A stretch of DNA of 64,000 nucleotides, from assembly GCA_003313425.1 (NCBI GenBank), contig NHZP01000013.1, positions 930,001 to 994,000 on the forward strand. The letters are read 5' to 3'. Made by a program: the position numbers and the translations under genes. Positions 10,500 through 21,558 of this stretch are shown here, piece by piece. Under the pieces are notes generated by a model that was not told the DNA's origin, did not search any database, and was given only the letters and a program-made list of their open reading frames with translations. Numbering within the stretch: the first letter of the stretch is position 1; each line of letters opens with the position of its first letter. Origin of the DNA: Pseudopyrenochaeta lycopersici. Lineage: Eukaryota; Ascomycota; Dothideomycetes; Pleosporales; Pseudopyrenochaetaceae.

Positions 10500-11703
10500 G
10501 GCGTCGTAGCGCGGCGAGAGATCGTCGATGGATTGGTAGGGATGACGACGGCCACCGCTTGGTGCTACCAGACGATCAGGAGCATCCAAGGCGAACGAGC
10601 TGAGGGCCTCGAAACTCTAAGTAGCAAAGTCGATGCTGCGTCAAGCGGCAATCGCTTTTGTCGCGCCGAAGAGACGACGAAAGCAGGCCGGAGATGGATC
10701 CGGCGAGGAGCTGCAAAAAGTTGCGGCGCTGGTAACCTACAAATCAAAGACCCTGGAAGTGGTGGACGCGGCTGCGGCCAAGTTGGTTGTATGTGTAGCA
10801 CGCAGAGGCTGCACCGCAGTCGAGACGGGTTGCTCTGCTCTACAGCAGCAGCGGCACCCGTTTCGTGTCTTGTGTCTGTCCCCATCAGTGCCTGCTGTCC
10901 GCAATGGCCTGATAGCCCCGCGCCGCGGCGGCGTTTGCCAATCCCTAGCGACTTGTGTCGGCGTCGATCCTTGGACGGGCAACATATAGTTCACCGAGCA
11001 AGCGAAGCGAAGCCCTGGAGCATCCTCTGCGTCGCAGCACACATCCTAATCCCAATCCCAGCAACCCGCGCTTTGCCCTGCCATTTCTTCCGACTGCCAG
11101 GCATTGCTCTCGCAGTGCGTGGCGCCCTCGTCCCGTGCAAATCCTGGACGCCCTTTGGGGTCCACGAGATTAGTTCCAACGTCTTTTTTGCTCCCACCTT
11201 GGCCGCGCCCACTCCTTTGCTGCTCGCTGCTTGCTGATGCAGATCACCAACGTTCCTTCTGAATGCATGCCCCAGCTAGCCAGTCCAGGAAGGCACGACC
11301 CACACACGGCCATTCTCCCTAGTTCTCTGCACTGCTTCGTGGTTGCTCAGAAGGCGCAAGCCCTGGCCATTACATCATACCTCTGACTGACTCGCTTTCA
11401 CTCGAGCCCTGTCCTCAACTCCCGTGTTTGCTTGCCCCGCCGCTCTCGCTACTGCACCAAGTGTCACGGTGTCCGTCAACCTTATCCGAACGTTGACCAC
11501 GGTGCGTCCAACGTGCGTCTGTGGAACTTGGCCCCTGCCTATTTCTACTGACCGCTATCCCTCGCCAGAGCCCCAGGCCAATTTCCTCCTACTCCTCCGC
11601 CGCTGGTCCCAGAGCGAATTATTAGATTCGACAGCCTTCGGACTACAGCGGTTGAGGGAGGACTAAGTCTAGCAACTCCCTACCTCGCTGAGCATTGCCC
11701 AAC
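10500..11703. other. Divergent upstream region between EED and PAS-domain gene
   Basis: A 1.2-kb GC-rich spacer between two divergent start codons, so it should contain both promoters and 5' UTRs. A long plus-strand open frame here (10353-11237) overlaps EED exon 1 antisense and has the composition expected of chance openness in GC-rich DNA. I see no clear TATA box. Confidence 0.55.
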
Positions 11704-13294
11704 ATGGACACCACCTTCATCACCATTCACGGTAGGTCTAAGCACGCGCCTCCGTCTAGCACAACTGCTCATCCTGTGCAGATCTCTCCGACGATGCCCA
11801 GATCCTATACTCGTCCGACTCCATAGTCGACATCCTGGGCCATACGCCTGACGAGGTCGTCAACAGATCGGTCTGGCAATTCTTCCATCCCGATGAACTT
11901 CCTCTCGCCAAGGCTCAGCATAGTCGAGGCGTGCGGCTCGACAAGGCTGCCGTCCTGTCTTATTGTCGCTTGAGGAATCGCCAAGGAGACTGGGTCGGAT
12001 GCGAGTGCTGCTTCTCTGTAGTCTACGATGTTATGGTCTGCTGCACCAGTATCTACCGAGATGGAATGCAGAGTCAGAGTAAGTCGCCAGCCATACACTT
12101 CCTTAGCCACACTGATGTCCTTCGTCAGAGCGAGCAGTCGAGGCCCCCCTTGTACGCAAAATGTTCGCCTCTTCCCCCAAGGACCCACGTTACCACATGT
12201 TGTCACACCTCTCCAGCAAGTTCGATCTTGGTCCTGAAGACCAGACTCATGAACCTCGAGCCGCACTTTTCCTCAATCGCTTCACGCGGACGCTTACCGT
12301 CATGTATGCTACAAGCGGCATCGAGCAAATCATCGGCATCTCTGGAGAGGCCATGAAAGGACGTAGCTTCTACTACTGCATTGCCCCTAACTGTCTTGAG
12401 GATGCAGTCCGGTGTCTCGAGTCTGCAAAAGGCAATGATTCTATCGCTTACATGCGCTTCTTCTTCCGCGATCCCCGCCAAGATGACCCTCCGGAAGCCA
12501 CAACCTCTGAGAGTGAGGATGATATCATGACAGATATTACAGGCTCCGATGACGAATCCGAGGGTGGAGTCGAAACAGGTGGGCCTTCAGCTTCGGATGG
12601 TACAAACTCTACGCGCTTCTCCCGTCCTTCCAACAACGGGGACAACAGAGAAGAGCCGCCTACACGCACAAGTTCTGGGAATAGCTCCCATTCAGCAAAC
12701 ACTCATACCGCAATGTTCGGCGAGCGCGCAGGCTCCCACTCGTCTTCATCCTCCATACTGAGTTCACCTCCTTCTGAAGTCCCTGATGAGCCTATCGAAC
12801 TCGAGGCTGTCATTTCCTGCACCTCTGATGGGCTCGTCGTGTGTCTGCGTCGCGCCCGTCCAATGCTCCCAGGTACGATGCCTGTTTCACAACCCGCGCA
12901 ACAGTACAATGGTATATATGCCGCACCTTGGGCAACGCAACCCATCTTCCACCCAGCGCCTCCTCAGATGCCCCCGTACCCTCTAGGCGCCCAGCATCCA
13001 AGTATGATCCAGGCTGGGCCATCGCTACAGTTCCAAAATAGTTTCATGCAGAGCATTCGCGATGTTGCTGTCTTTGCCTGGGCTCTTACTGGCATCAATG
13101 GCAGCCTTGCAGATCATGCTCGTGGCAATCCAGTCGGTGAAAGTCAGCCTCCACAGGGCTTCGCTATCTGGAACCCACTACCAGACCCAGCTGCATTTGG
13201 CAAGCACTCTGCGACACCATCTGGCTATGGCTCTGGGTCTACGAGCTCGTCGAGCAACGATCGCTTCGGATTCGGTGACCCAGGACTCCGTTGA
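11704..13294 (+). CDS. Two-PAS-domain regulatory protein
   Basis: Three exons: 11704-11731, 11782-12078 and 12129-13294 (496 aa). The first intron follows a 28-nt coding exon. PAS 1 is in the N-terminal 60 residues (LYSSDSIVDILGHTPDEVVN, then SVWQFFHPDELPLAKAQHSR). PAS 2 is near residues 155-220 (MYATSGIEQIIGISGEAMKG, then FYYCIAPNCLEDAVRCLESA). An acidic Ser-rich linker and a low-complexity Pro/Gln/Ser tail follow. PAS folds sense ligands or mediate dimerisation; this architecture is common in fungal proteins described as white-collar-like. There is no GRNCRFLQ flavin-binding motif and no GATA zinc finger, so it is not a classic blue-light receptor. Function is unassigned. Acidic and Ser-rich segments are compatible with a nuclear co-regulator, which is inference. 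Confidence 0.82.
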
Positions 13295-14370
13295 GTACTC
13301 GCATGGGAAAGAACGCAATCGCGAATCGTTTCAGGGCGGGCGAGATTGCTGCGAATTAGCGTCATGAATACGACTGAGTCTTGGTCTTCTCAGCTACTGA
13401 AAGTTTGCTGCTGTTATGCAGCGACTTATGACGAAATGATGTTGGACGATATGGTTGCAGCCTGTGATTTTAAGCGAGCGAGAAAGCAAGCCATGTGTTG
13501 GCCCATAATTAGAACGATGCTGGTATGCTTCGATGAAAACTTTTTTTCTTATGTTTACTCTAAATAGCAAGACAAAAACATTTGAATATCGCTCCAGCTA
13601 CCTAGTTCCGCCATGCCATTTGCTACAGCATAACCGAACGCTAATTCAGAGACCAGGAATGTAGTTTGCATGCTACTTCCGAAAATACATACCAGGGCGC
13701 CGGGAAAATGCGAGTTAAGCGCTTTGGTACCCTCACTCGATGGTGGTTGGTCGACCATACTTCGCTTAACACCCATGTTGTTCCTATTTCTGAAACTTTT
13801 AGCGGGGGTGGAGCTGAGTACCACACCTCATCTATTTTCACTACCATTGCGAGCAACTTTTAGATCTCTCCTCTGTGACGATGAAGATTACAGAATTGAA
13901 GTTTTTCACCAGCTCGCTGATACCAAGTAACCAAAAACCTATTCAACGATCTAATATGTCTACTGCTTTGTATCGCTCTTTGTTCCGTCGCTTATCACAT
14001 GGGTCGACGTAGGTACACGATGGTCTTTCACTGTGCCGGTTTGCGTCTTTGTCGCGGCGCAATGGGGGCTATGATTACTCTCGGCGCTCAACAAATAGGA
14101 GAAAACTATGTACGCCTCAGCCGTGCCACGACAATAGTAGTGTATGCTGGTAACTTGTTTCATCCTCGCACTTCCCTTTAAACCGTTAGTCCCTCCTAGT
14201 CGTTGTTACGTTGCCACCTACCTGCCTAGAGGCTGATATAGCCTGTCATCTACGGCCCTCTTTCATCTTTTTTTGTTTTGTTTTGGACTGCTCTACGACA
14301 ACATCGTCCCTGCGTTTTCCATTGGGTTGCTCGATCACGAGTGCCAGTCGGAAGTATCGCTATTGGAAAG
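13295..14370. other. Intergenic region, no gene seen
   Basis: About 1.1 kb between two plus-strand genes. It holds the 3' flank of the PAS-domain gene and the promoter of the cupredoxin gene, with a T-rich run just before 14280. Open frames are short and unlike proteins. Confidence 0.55.
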
Positions 14371-16036
14371 ATGCTATCTTCGGTGCTTAGACCGTCATCA
14401 TGGCTTCTTTTCCTTCTTCTTTCACTCTTTTCCATACAGGTGCCTGTGTGCCTTGCACAAGACAACATTTGGTCTGGCAATGAAGACTCAACTACCTCTG
14501 CCGCGCCACGGAGCTCCGATCCATCGTCGACAATATCAAGTCAGACTAGTTCTACAAGTTCGGCACCTGCGCAAACACATACCGTTCAAGTTGGACTAGC
14601 AGATCATAAGATGAAGCCCGAAGTTACCAGGGCAAAAGTCGGCGATGTACGTTATATCTCTTGTCAAGCTCTCTTTACCCTCCATGTTCTTTCTTACGTG
14701 GAGTTGTCACAACTTCCTGCCACCCATGCGAATATTAAATAAAGACCATTGCTAACAATGAATAATAAGATCGTTGAATTTCGCTTCTACCCTACCAACC
14801 ACAGCGTTGTTCGCGCCGAATTCGGATACCCATGCATTCCCTACGAAATGACCGGGTCCAACAAGCAAGGTTTCTTCTCTGGTTTCCATGCCGTGGACAA
14901 AGTTCTTGATGATGTACGAGTCACTCCTTCTTTTAAGTCTCCCTATTCTATAATGCTTTACTAACATTCAATGTCAGCCTCCCAACTACAGAATCCGAGT
15001 CAATGACACAAATCCGATATTCTTCTACTGCTCTGCTCCAGGATCGTGCATCACGTATGCCATGATCGGTGCCATTAATCCCAATTCATCCACGCCGATA
15101 TCAAAGCAGCAAGCACTCGCACGCGATAGCTCGTACATGTTGAATCCTGGGGAACCTTTTCCTGCTGAAGCGCTGCCGCTGCCGTCGAGCAACCCTAGTG
15201 CTCCAGCAGGCACCTTGATCCCCGGCGCGGCAGCACCGGCAGAAAAGAAGGACATAGGAGCAGGCGCTATTGCTGGCATCGTTATTGCGAGTGTGAGCGT
15301 TATCGTCCTTGGAGCCCTGCTCTTCTTCTTCTGGGGCCGCACTGCGTCGCTCAAAGACGAAGTCGATCGGCGACAGAGCACGCTCCGGCGCATCAGCCCC
15401 AGCAGCAGCACCGCGATGCTTGAAGCGGGCCAACATGCTACTGGGGGAAATTCAAGATCGGGATATGCCCCTGCGGTACAATCGCCAATCAACTCGCCTG
15501 CATCGGAGTATTATGCTCCAGCCCAGCATCAACAAAAGCTCATGGCTACAAGCCCAGTAGGCCACCCTGCCTACTCCCCACTAATTCACTCCTCGTCCTC
15601 TCCCGCTTCCTCACCGACAGACACATCAATACCCCAGACCCAAAGCCCAACATCCACCCCCACTGCACTGTATCCCCGCACCCCACTCTCTGCCTATAGC
15701 GGCGCCGCACCCCCACCGCACCACCGCGCCCCGTCGCCGCAATGTCTAGACTCGCAAGACGCAAAACTCGGGCCGTATGGACGCCAAGTCTTTTGCGGCA
15801 CGAGGAGCGAGGATTCCGTGCCGGCGCCGACGTATTTCGAGGTCGTGAGGGGCCTGGGAGAGGGCGAGAAGCGCTTGGTGCACGTCAATCTGCAGCAAGG
15901 CCCGGCGGAGATGGAGGGCACGCCTGCTTCTGCAACGGTGCCTGCAGTTGCGCGGATGCCGGGGCCGGTGCCAATGTCGGCGTCCCTGGGCAGGCCTACG
16001 TGGCAGGAGGTCAAGGGGGAGAGGAGAAAGTTTTGA
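14371..16036 (+). CDS. Cupredoxin-like Ser-rich membrane-anchored cell-surface protein
   Basis: Three exons: 14371-14646, 14770-14913 and 14978-16036 (492 aa). A signal peptide (SSWLLFLLLSLFSIQVPVCL, then AQD) precedes a Ser/Thr stretch likely to be O-glycosylated. A cupredoxin-like domain follows (about residues 70-185): KVGDIVEFRFYPTNHSVVRA, GYPCIPYE, GFFSGF, then FFYCSAPGSC and MIGAINP. A single transmembrane helix (AIAGIVIASVSVIVLGALLF) is followed by a basic RRQSTLRR segment and a long Pro/Ser-rich tail with a more ordered end. This layout matches fungal extracellular serine-rich cupredoxin proteins. The position that usually carries the second copper histidine, just before the last cysteine (GHC in relatives), is serine here, so type-1 copper binding may be lost. 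Its substrate is unknown; a wall or sensor role is inferred. Confidence 0.84.
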
Positions 16037-16760
16037 TTAGTATTCAAGATTTGGCTTAAAACGCTATTTTCTTTTCTTTGGTGGCTGATATACCCGCGTT
16101 CTAGGAGTCAGGTTGTGTGTTGGGTACTATATATCTTGCATTCAGAGGGGGTTTCCTTTTTGTATAATACATGTACACTTTGGTTCGTTAATGTAGTGTC
16201 TTCATAGATCGACTTTGAAAAAGGTCTAGAAGTGAAAATTTCGCCGTCCGCACTTCACAGTCAGGAAAAATGAAAGGGGATATCGGGTTGTTTAAACATT
16301 TTTACTTTGATTTGCATCTCAGCTAACACAAGGCTCAACAATAGAGCGTTGAAAAGTGTCTCCCCTATGCTACCCTTCCTTCAAACATGTGGCGAAAAGC
16401 TGACGGGAACAGGGCTGCCTGCCCCAACTTTTCCACCTTCCACCCATGAAGAATTAAACGCTGAGCAGAACAAGCCTCCAACGCCGCGCCCAAACCCCTC
16501 CACGAACGCCCCAACAGAAGAAAACCGTGTATGTAGGTTTTGCTTTTGGAGATTTCGCCGTCAACCCAAGATCATAAAAGCGACCGAACACTTCAAGTCG
16601 TGGAAGAAAAGAGCACGGGAAAAGACAGAAGAAAAGATTGCCTGGCCCGATTACATATTGTACAGTTCCAAACCGGAGAAGAGAAAAAAACAGAGGAAGG
16701 TCGCGCTGCGGCCCCCTCCATGATAAGTGTAAAAGAGCGGGGTATCGTTACTCATGTCGC
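16037..16760. other. Convergent 3' region
   Basis: About 0.7 kb between the convergent stop codons of the cupredoxin gene and SET3. It should hold both 3' UTRs. The region 16300-16720 is open on the plus strand but biased and unlike a protein; I do not call a gene. Confidence 0.55.
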
Positions 16761-19718
16761 TCATGTTGAAGTAGAAGCAGCTGTCGTCGCAACAGCTGCC
16801 GTAATCTCAATTGGCTTTGATTCTTCCTCCACAGTGGGTAAAGCTGGCGAAGCGGCCTTGGGTGGCGGTGAGCCGTTGGGCAGGCTCGCAGTTGACAAGG
16901 TCGGGGAGCTTGTGGTTTGTAATTGTGCGAGTGGTGGTGTTGAGTTCGACCCTGTAGAATGAGTTTGTGCCAGTTTCGCCCGCCTGTTCGTATAGTCACT
17001 CAAACTGAGCTTCTTGCGTGCAGGTGTAGGCTTCACTGCGTTGTTGACGGCAGGAGAGAATGGCGATGCAATCATCACTGCATTAGGTGATTGCGCGAGG
17101 GTCCCTTCTGATAAGACAGCTGACACAGAGCCAGGAGTGACGTCGCGATTATCAGTAGAATCGGTCGAGTCGGGCTTTACGGGCATTTCGATATGAAGTT
17201 CAGACTTTGGCGGCGGGTCTGAGGAAGTGGTGGAGGACGGGTCAGCTGGTGTTGAAGAGGACCACGGCGGTGCAGGAGGCTGTATAGGCGGGTGCGAGGG
17301 TTCTAATGATGCTTCTGGCGCCGGCGCATCAGGCAACTCCTCAACTTTCGGCTCAGACTTGAGTATAGTGGCTTCCTCAGCATCTCCCATCTCTACATCG
17401 ATTGTAGGTGTCGGCGTGGGTTCCTTTGCTGGCGTAAGCTCTTTGTGCCTTGCATCAGCTGCAGGGCCTGTCGTGATGTCCATGGCGGAAGGCTCCTCTA
17501 GAGGTGGGGATGGCGGTAGTGGGGAAGGCTTGTTTGATGACACGTCCTTCAGGGCTGGTGATCTGCTCTCCATCTTTACTGACGTAGATCGTAACCTCTC
17601 ACGTTGCAGTTTGTCCTCTTGAGCTTGCTGTAATAGCTTGCGCTTGAATGACACTGGAGGCTTCATCTCTCGCTGTTGAATGCAGTTTTGTGGGTGCGAG
17701 CTACCGCCATCGTCTGTCTGCGTCGATGCTTCCTTATAAATGGGCTTCGGCTTGGGCGCGCTGCGGCCATTCGTTCGCGTGGAGCTACCTGACGTTTTAC
17801 GTGCCACGCCATGGCTGTGTTCTCGATGGCGCGCTGATGGCGAAGGTTCTGGGTGTCCGAGTCGTCTCTGAAATTCTGGATTAGTTTGGAGAAGTGCGAA
17901 ACGTGGAGAGTAACTTACGGAGGACAAAAGGCTAGGCGTATTGAGTGAAGACCCAGCACTATTACGTTTGCCCTTTTTACCTTTATGTTGCTCGTGGATT
18001 TCGAGTTGTTCGAACAATCGTTCTTGTTGCTGAAGCTTCCGCTTTTCGCGATCGGACATCTTGAGGTCACCATCAAGCGAGAAATGGGTGGCAGGAGTTA
18101 TGTCGCGACTGCTGGACTTATGCGAGCCGGACGTCGAGCGGGCGTCCATTTGGTCATCATCAACGGCATCGCGATTCAGCGTCTCACTGCCCGCGCGGCT
18201 GTTTGTGGCGTGGCCGGTACTCAGAGGAGACACCTGTGCCTTTTTCGTCTTCCTGCCCTTGGTCTTTGATGAAGCTGGCTCGGTGATGGTATTGCGTCGA
18301 GCACGTTCCAGGAGGCACTCGTGCCCTGTAGATGTATCGCATGCGCAACCGCCGAAGTTTGCGAGAACGCAGGAGACCCACGGTTGTATCTTTCTGAAAC
18401 CCTCTTTTGCGCCGTTTGTGACCACCTTTGCAAGTTGTCGTTGTACTTCAGAATCGATGTCCCAGCCGACAGTAAGCTCTTCGCCAGCGGCAATTTCTCG
18501 TGTGGCCAGGAAGCAGAAGTGGTATTGGTTGCTGGACTCGACGAGGATCTTCATGGCCATGTTTGGAGCGCAGCTTCTCCTCGCATAGCGTAAGTCGTTG
18601 CCTTCCCGCCGTGTATCGATGTAAATGGGTAGATGTGGAGGGAAGAAAACGAATGGTTCAGGGTGTCGAAGCGAATCCCAGCGGTTTGAGAGGTCCGAGA
18701 AGTAATCTATTTTTCGTCCGATGAGGCCTTTCAGTTCGCCAATGTAGCCACCGTCGGCTACGGGCGTGCCAACTGTGATGAAATGCCACTGTGGGTGTAG
18801 GCCATGCGCAGTGATGCCTTCGTCAACTTCTATCTGTTTCACGATTTCAGGAGCATCGAGATCCTGGATGGTACTTTCAATTCGCGAGAAGAGGTCTTGT
18901 GGTTTCTTGCCTCCGCTCGCTTCGGCAAGGGCGTCTGGGTCCTTGAGCCACAAGGCGATATCGTTAGCGACATCAATGCGTGTGTATGAGTTTGTTTCGA
19001 CTGGGGGTGAATCGGGTTGTTGATAGAGTGTCATGAACTCGAGCGAGTAATCCTCGATGGGGCCGTCTGGATTGGTAGGAGACTTGATGGGACTATGGCC
19101 GTTGACCATGACTGAGGCGCCCCGTTTGCGCGATCCTGGAACGAAGGCAGGGGCTTGGCTGATGACGCTCATGGAGCCAGACGCGCGATGGCTGGTCTTT
19201 GGGCGCTTGTTCGGCGGCGGCTGGTCTCGCGGGCTTCCACTCTTGCGATCGGGGTTGTACTGCAGATCCGTGTTGACGGGCCAGCCGTTTGGCTGAACGG
19301 ATCCGAGCGGGTCCTTTGTGCGCTTCTTCGGGTTTTTGGCCGTAGTCTTTGGCCGGCCTTTGCGCTCCCCGATGGTTTGCAGCTGTTCCCTGCGCAGGCG
19401 CTGTTTGTCGGCAGCACTCTTGGAGTCAACCTGCCTAGGCTGACAGTCGGTACACTCGTGCACGTCGGGGACGTTTTGGGCAGACTCGTAGTAGCATACA
19501 ATGTGCTGCCAGGTGTCGCACTTCTCGCACAGGACGGTGTTGCCATCGTCATCGGAGAAGCCGCAGATGCACTTGATTGTGGACGACTCTTCCTCCTCGA
19601 TGGGCCCGTCGAGTGGCGTGGGCGTGCCGTTGGCGGTGGGCAGGAGCGGGCCGCTGACGAGGGCGAGGGAAGCCGGCTGAGATTCAGCATGCGCCTTGAC
19701 CGACGAGACGTCTGTCAT
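16761..19718 (-). CDS. SET3: PHD finger and SET domain protein, Set3 type
   Basis: Open frame of 985 aa from the first ATG; the upstream extension opens only from a TTG. An N-terminal PHD finger at residues 50-92 has the full C4HC3 set: C50-C52, C64-C67, H72-C75, C89-C92. The SET core near residues 335-415 shows RRSCAPN and EELTVGWD, followed by a short Cys-rich stretch (FGGCACDTSTGHECLL). The rest is disordered and basic, with a KRKLLQQAQEDKLQRERLR helix and a Pro/Ser/Thr-rich tail. PHD-then-SET order matches yeast Set3 and animal MLL5/SETD5. Known role: scaffold of the Set3 histone deacetylase complex that reads H3K4 methylation; the SET domain in this family is thought inactive. A candidate 51-nt intron (17868-17918: GTAAGT donor, CTAAT branch, TTTCAG acceptor) is in frame and free of stops, so removing it gives 968 aa. 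Confidence 0.86.
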   Translation of the reverse strand: MTDVSSVKAHAESQPASLALVSGPLLPTANGTPTPLDGPIEEEESSTIKCICGFSDDDGNTVLCEKCDTWQHIVCYYESAQNVPDVHECTDCQPRQVDSKSAADKQRLRREQLQTIGERKGRPKTTAKNPKKRTKDPLGSVQPNGWPVNTDLQYNPDRKSGSPRDQPPPNKRPKTSHRASGSMSVISQAPAFVPGSRKRGASVMVNGHSPIKSPTNPDGPIEDYSLEFMTLYQQPDSPPVETNSYTRIDVANDIALWLKDPDALAEASGGKKPQDLFSRIESTIQDLDAPEIVKQIEVDEGITAHGLHPQWHFITVGTPVADGGYIGELKGLIGRKIDYFSDLSNRWDSLRHPEPFVFFPPHLPIYIDTRREGNDLRYARRSCAPNMAMKILVESSNQYHFCFLATREIAAGEELTVGWDIDSEVQRQLAKVVTNGAKEGFRKIQPWVSCVLANFGGCACDTSTGHECLLERARRNTITEPASSKTKGRKTKKAQVSPLSTGHATNSRAGSETLNRDAVDDDQMDARSTSGSHKSSSRDITPATHFSLDGDLKMSDREKRKLQQQERLFEQLEIHEQHKGKKGKRNSAGSSLNTPSLLSSVSYSPRFALLQTNPEFQRRLGHPEPSPSARHREHSHGVARKTSGSSTRTNGRSAPKPKPIYKEASTQTDDGGSSHPQNCIQQREMKPPVSFKRKLLQQAQEDKLQRERLRSTSVKMESRSPALKDVSSNKPSPLPPSPPLEEPSAMDITTGPAADARHKELTPAKEPTPTPTIDVEMGDAEEATILKSEPKVEELPDAPAPEASLEPSHPPIQPPAPPWSSSTPADPSSTTSSDPPPKSELHIEMPVKPDSTDSTDNRDVTPGSVSAVLSEGTLAQSPNAVMIASPFSPAVNNAVKPTPARKKLSLSDYTNRRAKLAQTHSTGSNSTPPLAQLQTTSSPTLSTASLPNGSPPPKAASPALPTVEEESKPIEITAAVATTAASTST

Positions 19719-21558
19719 ACTCCGGCAGGCGCGCTGGAATGTGTGTGTGGGCGTGTGGTGGTGGGTGTTCAGGCTCGGTGTGCCTTGGATCGCATGACGT
19801 TCAGGACGCTCACGATCACAGCACAGCTGGCGATGGCGACTCGAGACGGACTCAACGACGGCCGCCAACGAGCTGGCTGCTGCTGGTGACGGTCCTGAGG
19901 GCTACCGAGGGGCTGTGGCCAGGGAGAAGAGGCTTTCGTGTCCAGCTGCAGTGTGTGCGGCGATGGAGACGAGCGTCGACAAGGGCTCTACGACGTCACT
20001 GTACGGGCGGGATCGGAAGTGTATCATGGGCAGACGGTGTTGAGCGTGCGGACAGCGGCTTCCATGCAATGCGCCGGCGGTAAAGGAGAGCAGAGGAGGA
20101 ATGGAGAGGGAGGTGGCTCGTGGGGCGCTGGGCGAGCGGGCCAACAAAGGAAGCAGCGCGCGCGATCAAGGGCGGCAACGTCGAGAGATGACCCACTGCA
20201 ACGTTAGTACTCTGGCGGCGGGTGAGAGGGGCGACGGCGACGAGGTGTGGTGTGGGAGTCAACGAGGCAGTGGGTTGGGTGCAGGAGAATCGAAAGCCCC
20301 GTTACTTCGCGCGAACATGGCTAACATGGTTGCGGTCTAGCGCAGCAGACTCTCGTCCGTGCCCCAAGTGCAGCTTTGGCTTGGGCAGTGAATGTCTTAG
20401 TAAACCATGGTACGGCCAGTCTAAAAGGAACATGTGCCAGAGCGGCTGCGGCACATGTCGCCCGTCGCAGCAGCCCCCAGGCCCGCCTGCCATGGCGTCT
20501 TGTGGGCGCGCACGCACGCAGCGTGCGCTGAGGGACACGAGCCGGCAGCGAAGAGATGAGGAACTGTGCGAAGTTTGCGACAGACTCGGGGGGGCTGAGA
20601 ATGTGACGAGGGGAACGAGTACAGCGGCATCCTTGGGGGCAATACGGCAAGCGCCAATGAGCAACGCCCATGACTGCTCGGCACGCAGATTGCTGAAGGC
20701 TAGCATGCACACGGCACTAGCGGTTTTCCGCGTCCGGGCCCAGGAGCAGATCAAGTTCGCGGGTCGACACTCGCTGTGAAAACAAACACGGGCTTTGTGG
20801 AATGGGCCATTGCCCGAGACATGCGAGTCGCCTCTGCTGCGCGACTCCGCAACGAGCCCGAGAGGAACCACGGCCGGGCGAGGCCAAGGGCGACGCGGCC
20901 TGCGCTACACGATAAGAGCTGCACCTTCCCCCGCAGGCCGGCGGGACGCGCTCTTTCCTGAAACGCTGCATTCGCTGCCATGACATCAACACAACGGCGT
21001 CTCACCACCCACTGCCGTCGCACGCCTCGCTCGACTCTCGCTGCCGGTCACCGAGCCGGAGCCTGGAACGTCCGATAGCCATCGCCCCCGTGACCATTAT
21101 TTCTCACCAAGAGTCCCACCTCACCTAGAAAGAGCCTGCTTGCACTCTCCCTTGAACCACGCACAGGCGCACCATTGCAGTGCTCTTCTCCGAATGACTA
21201 GCGCTGCACCCTTCACACCACTCCCCTCCTTTCAGCCTCTCTCTCCCTGCAGCACCCGCGTGCAATCAATTAGCCACGTACACTTCCCCTACCCATCATG
21301 TATTGTCCCTTCCCATTGAGGCTTCTTGCTGGCCTATCTCCGACACCGCGTCGAATCCGTCTTAACGCTTCATCTATTCTACCGTAGCCAGGAGAGCCGC
21401 ACTATATCCCACGAATGAGCTTCACTCACCCGCATGCTCGATACTATACTACGCCCGAAAGCATGTGGCCTTAATGTGTGCCTGGAGGATATATCGACGA
21501 CAAGCAGCATGATTCCCTGGCATGCTTGGAATCGCTGGGTTCTCCCTTGACTTTCGTT
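19719..21558. other. GC-rich divergent upstream region of SET3 and the esterase gene
   Basis: A 1.84-kb GC-rich spacer between divergent genes. Many overlapping open frames on both strands reflect composition rather than coding; none shows a recognisable domain. It should contain the SET3 and esterase promoters and long leaders. A 12-codon upstream open frame lies just before the esterase start. Confidence 0.55.
21474..21512 (+). promoter_or_regulatory. Candidate 12-codon uORF before the esterase gene
   Basis: An ATG followed by 12 sense codons in total and TGA, ending 46 nt before the esterase ATG and in a different frame. If the transcript starts upstream of it, it could damp translation of the esterase. 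The transcription start is unknown, so this is only a possibility. Confidence 0.25.

Noticed and set aside
10353..11237. Long plus-strand open frame of 294 codons
   Set aside because: It overlaps EED exon 1 antisense, lies in GC-rich upstream DNA, has no domain and shows the Arg/Gly/Ser/Cys composition of a chance frame.
16307..16723. Plus-strand frame of 138 codons after the cupredoxin gene
   Set aside because: Lys/Pro-biased frame within the convergent 3' regions, no recognisable protein.
19719..19868. N-terminal extension of SET3 by 50 codons
   Set aside because: The extension opens only from a TTG; the first ATG at 19718 has A at -3 and leads directly into the family sequence.
20302..20992. 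Cluster of overlapping frames in the SET3/esterase spacer
   Set aside because: Several frames on both strands are open at once because of high GC; none carries a domain.
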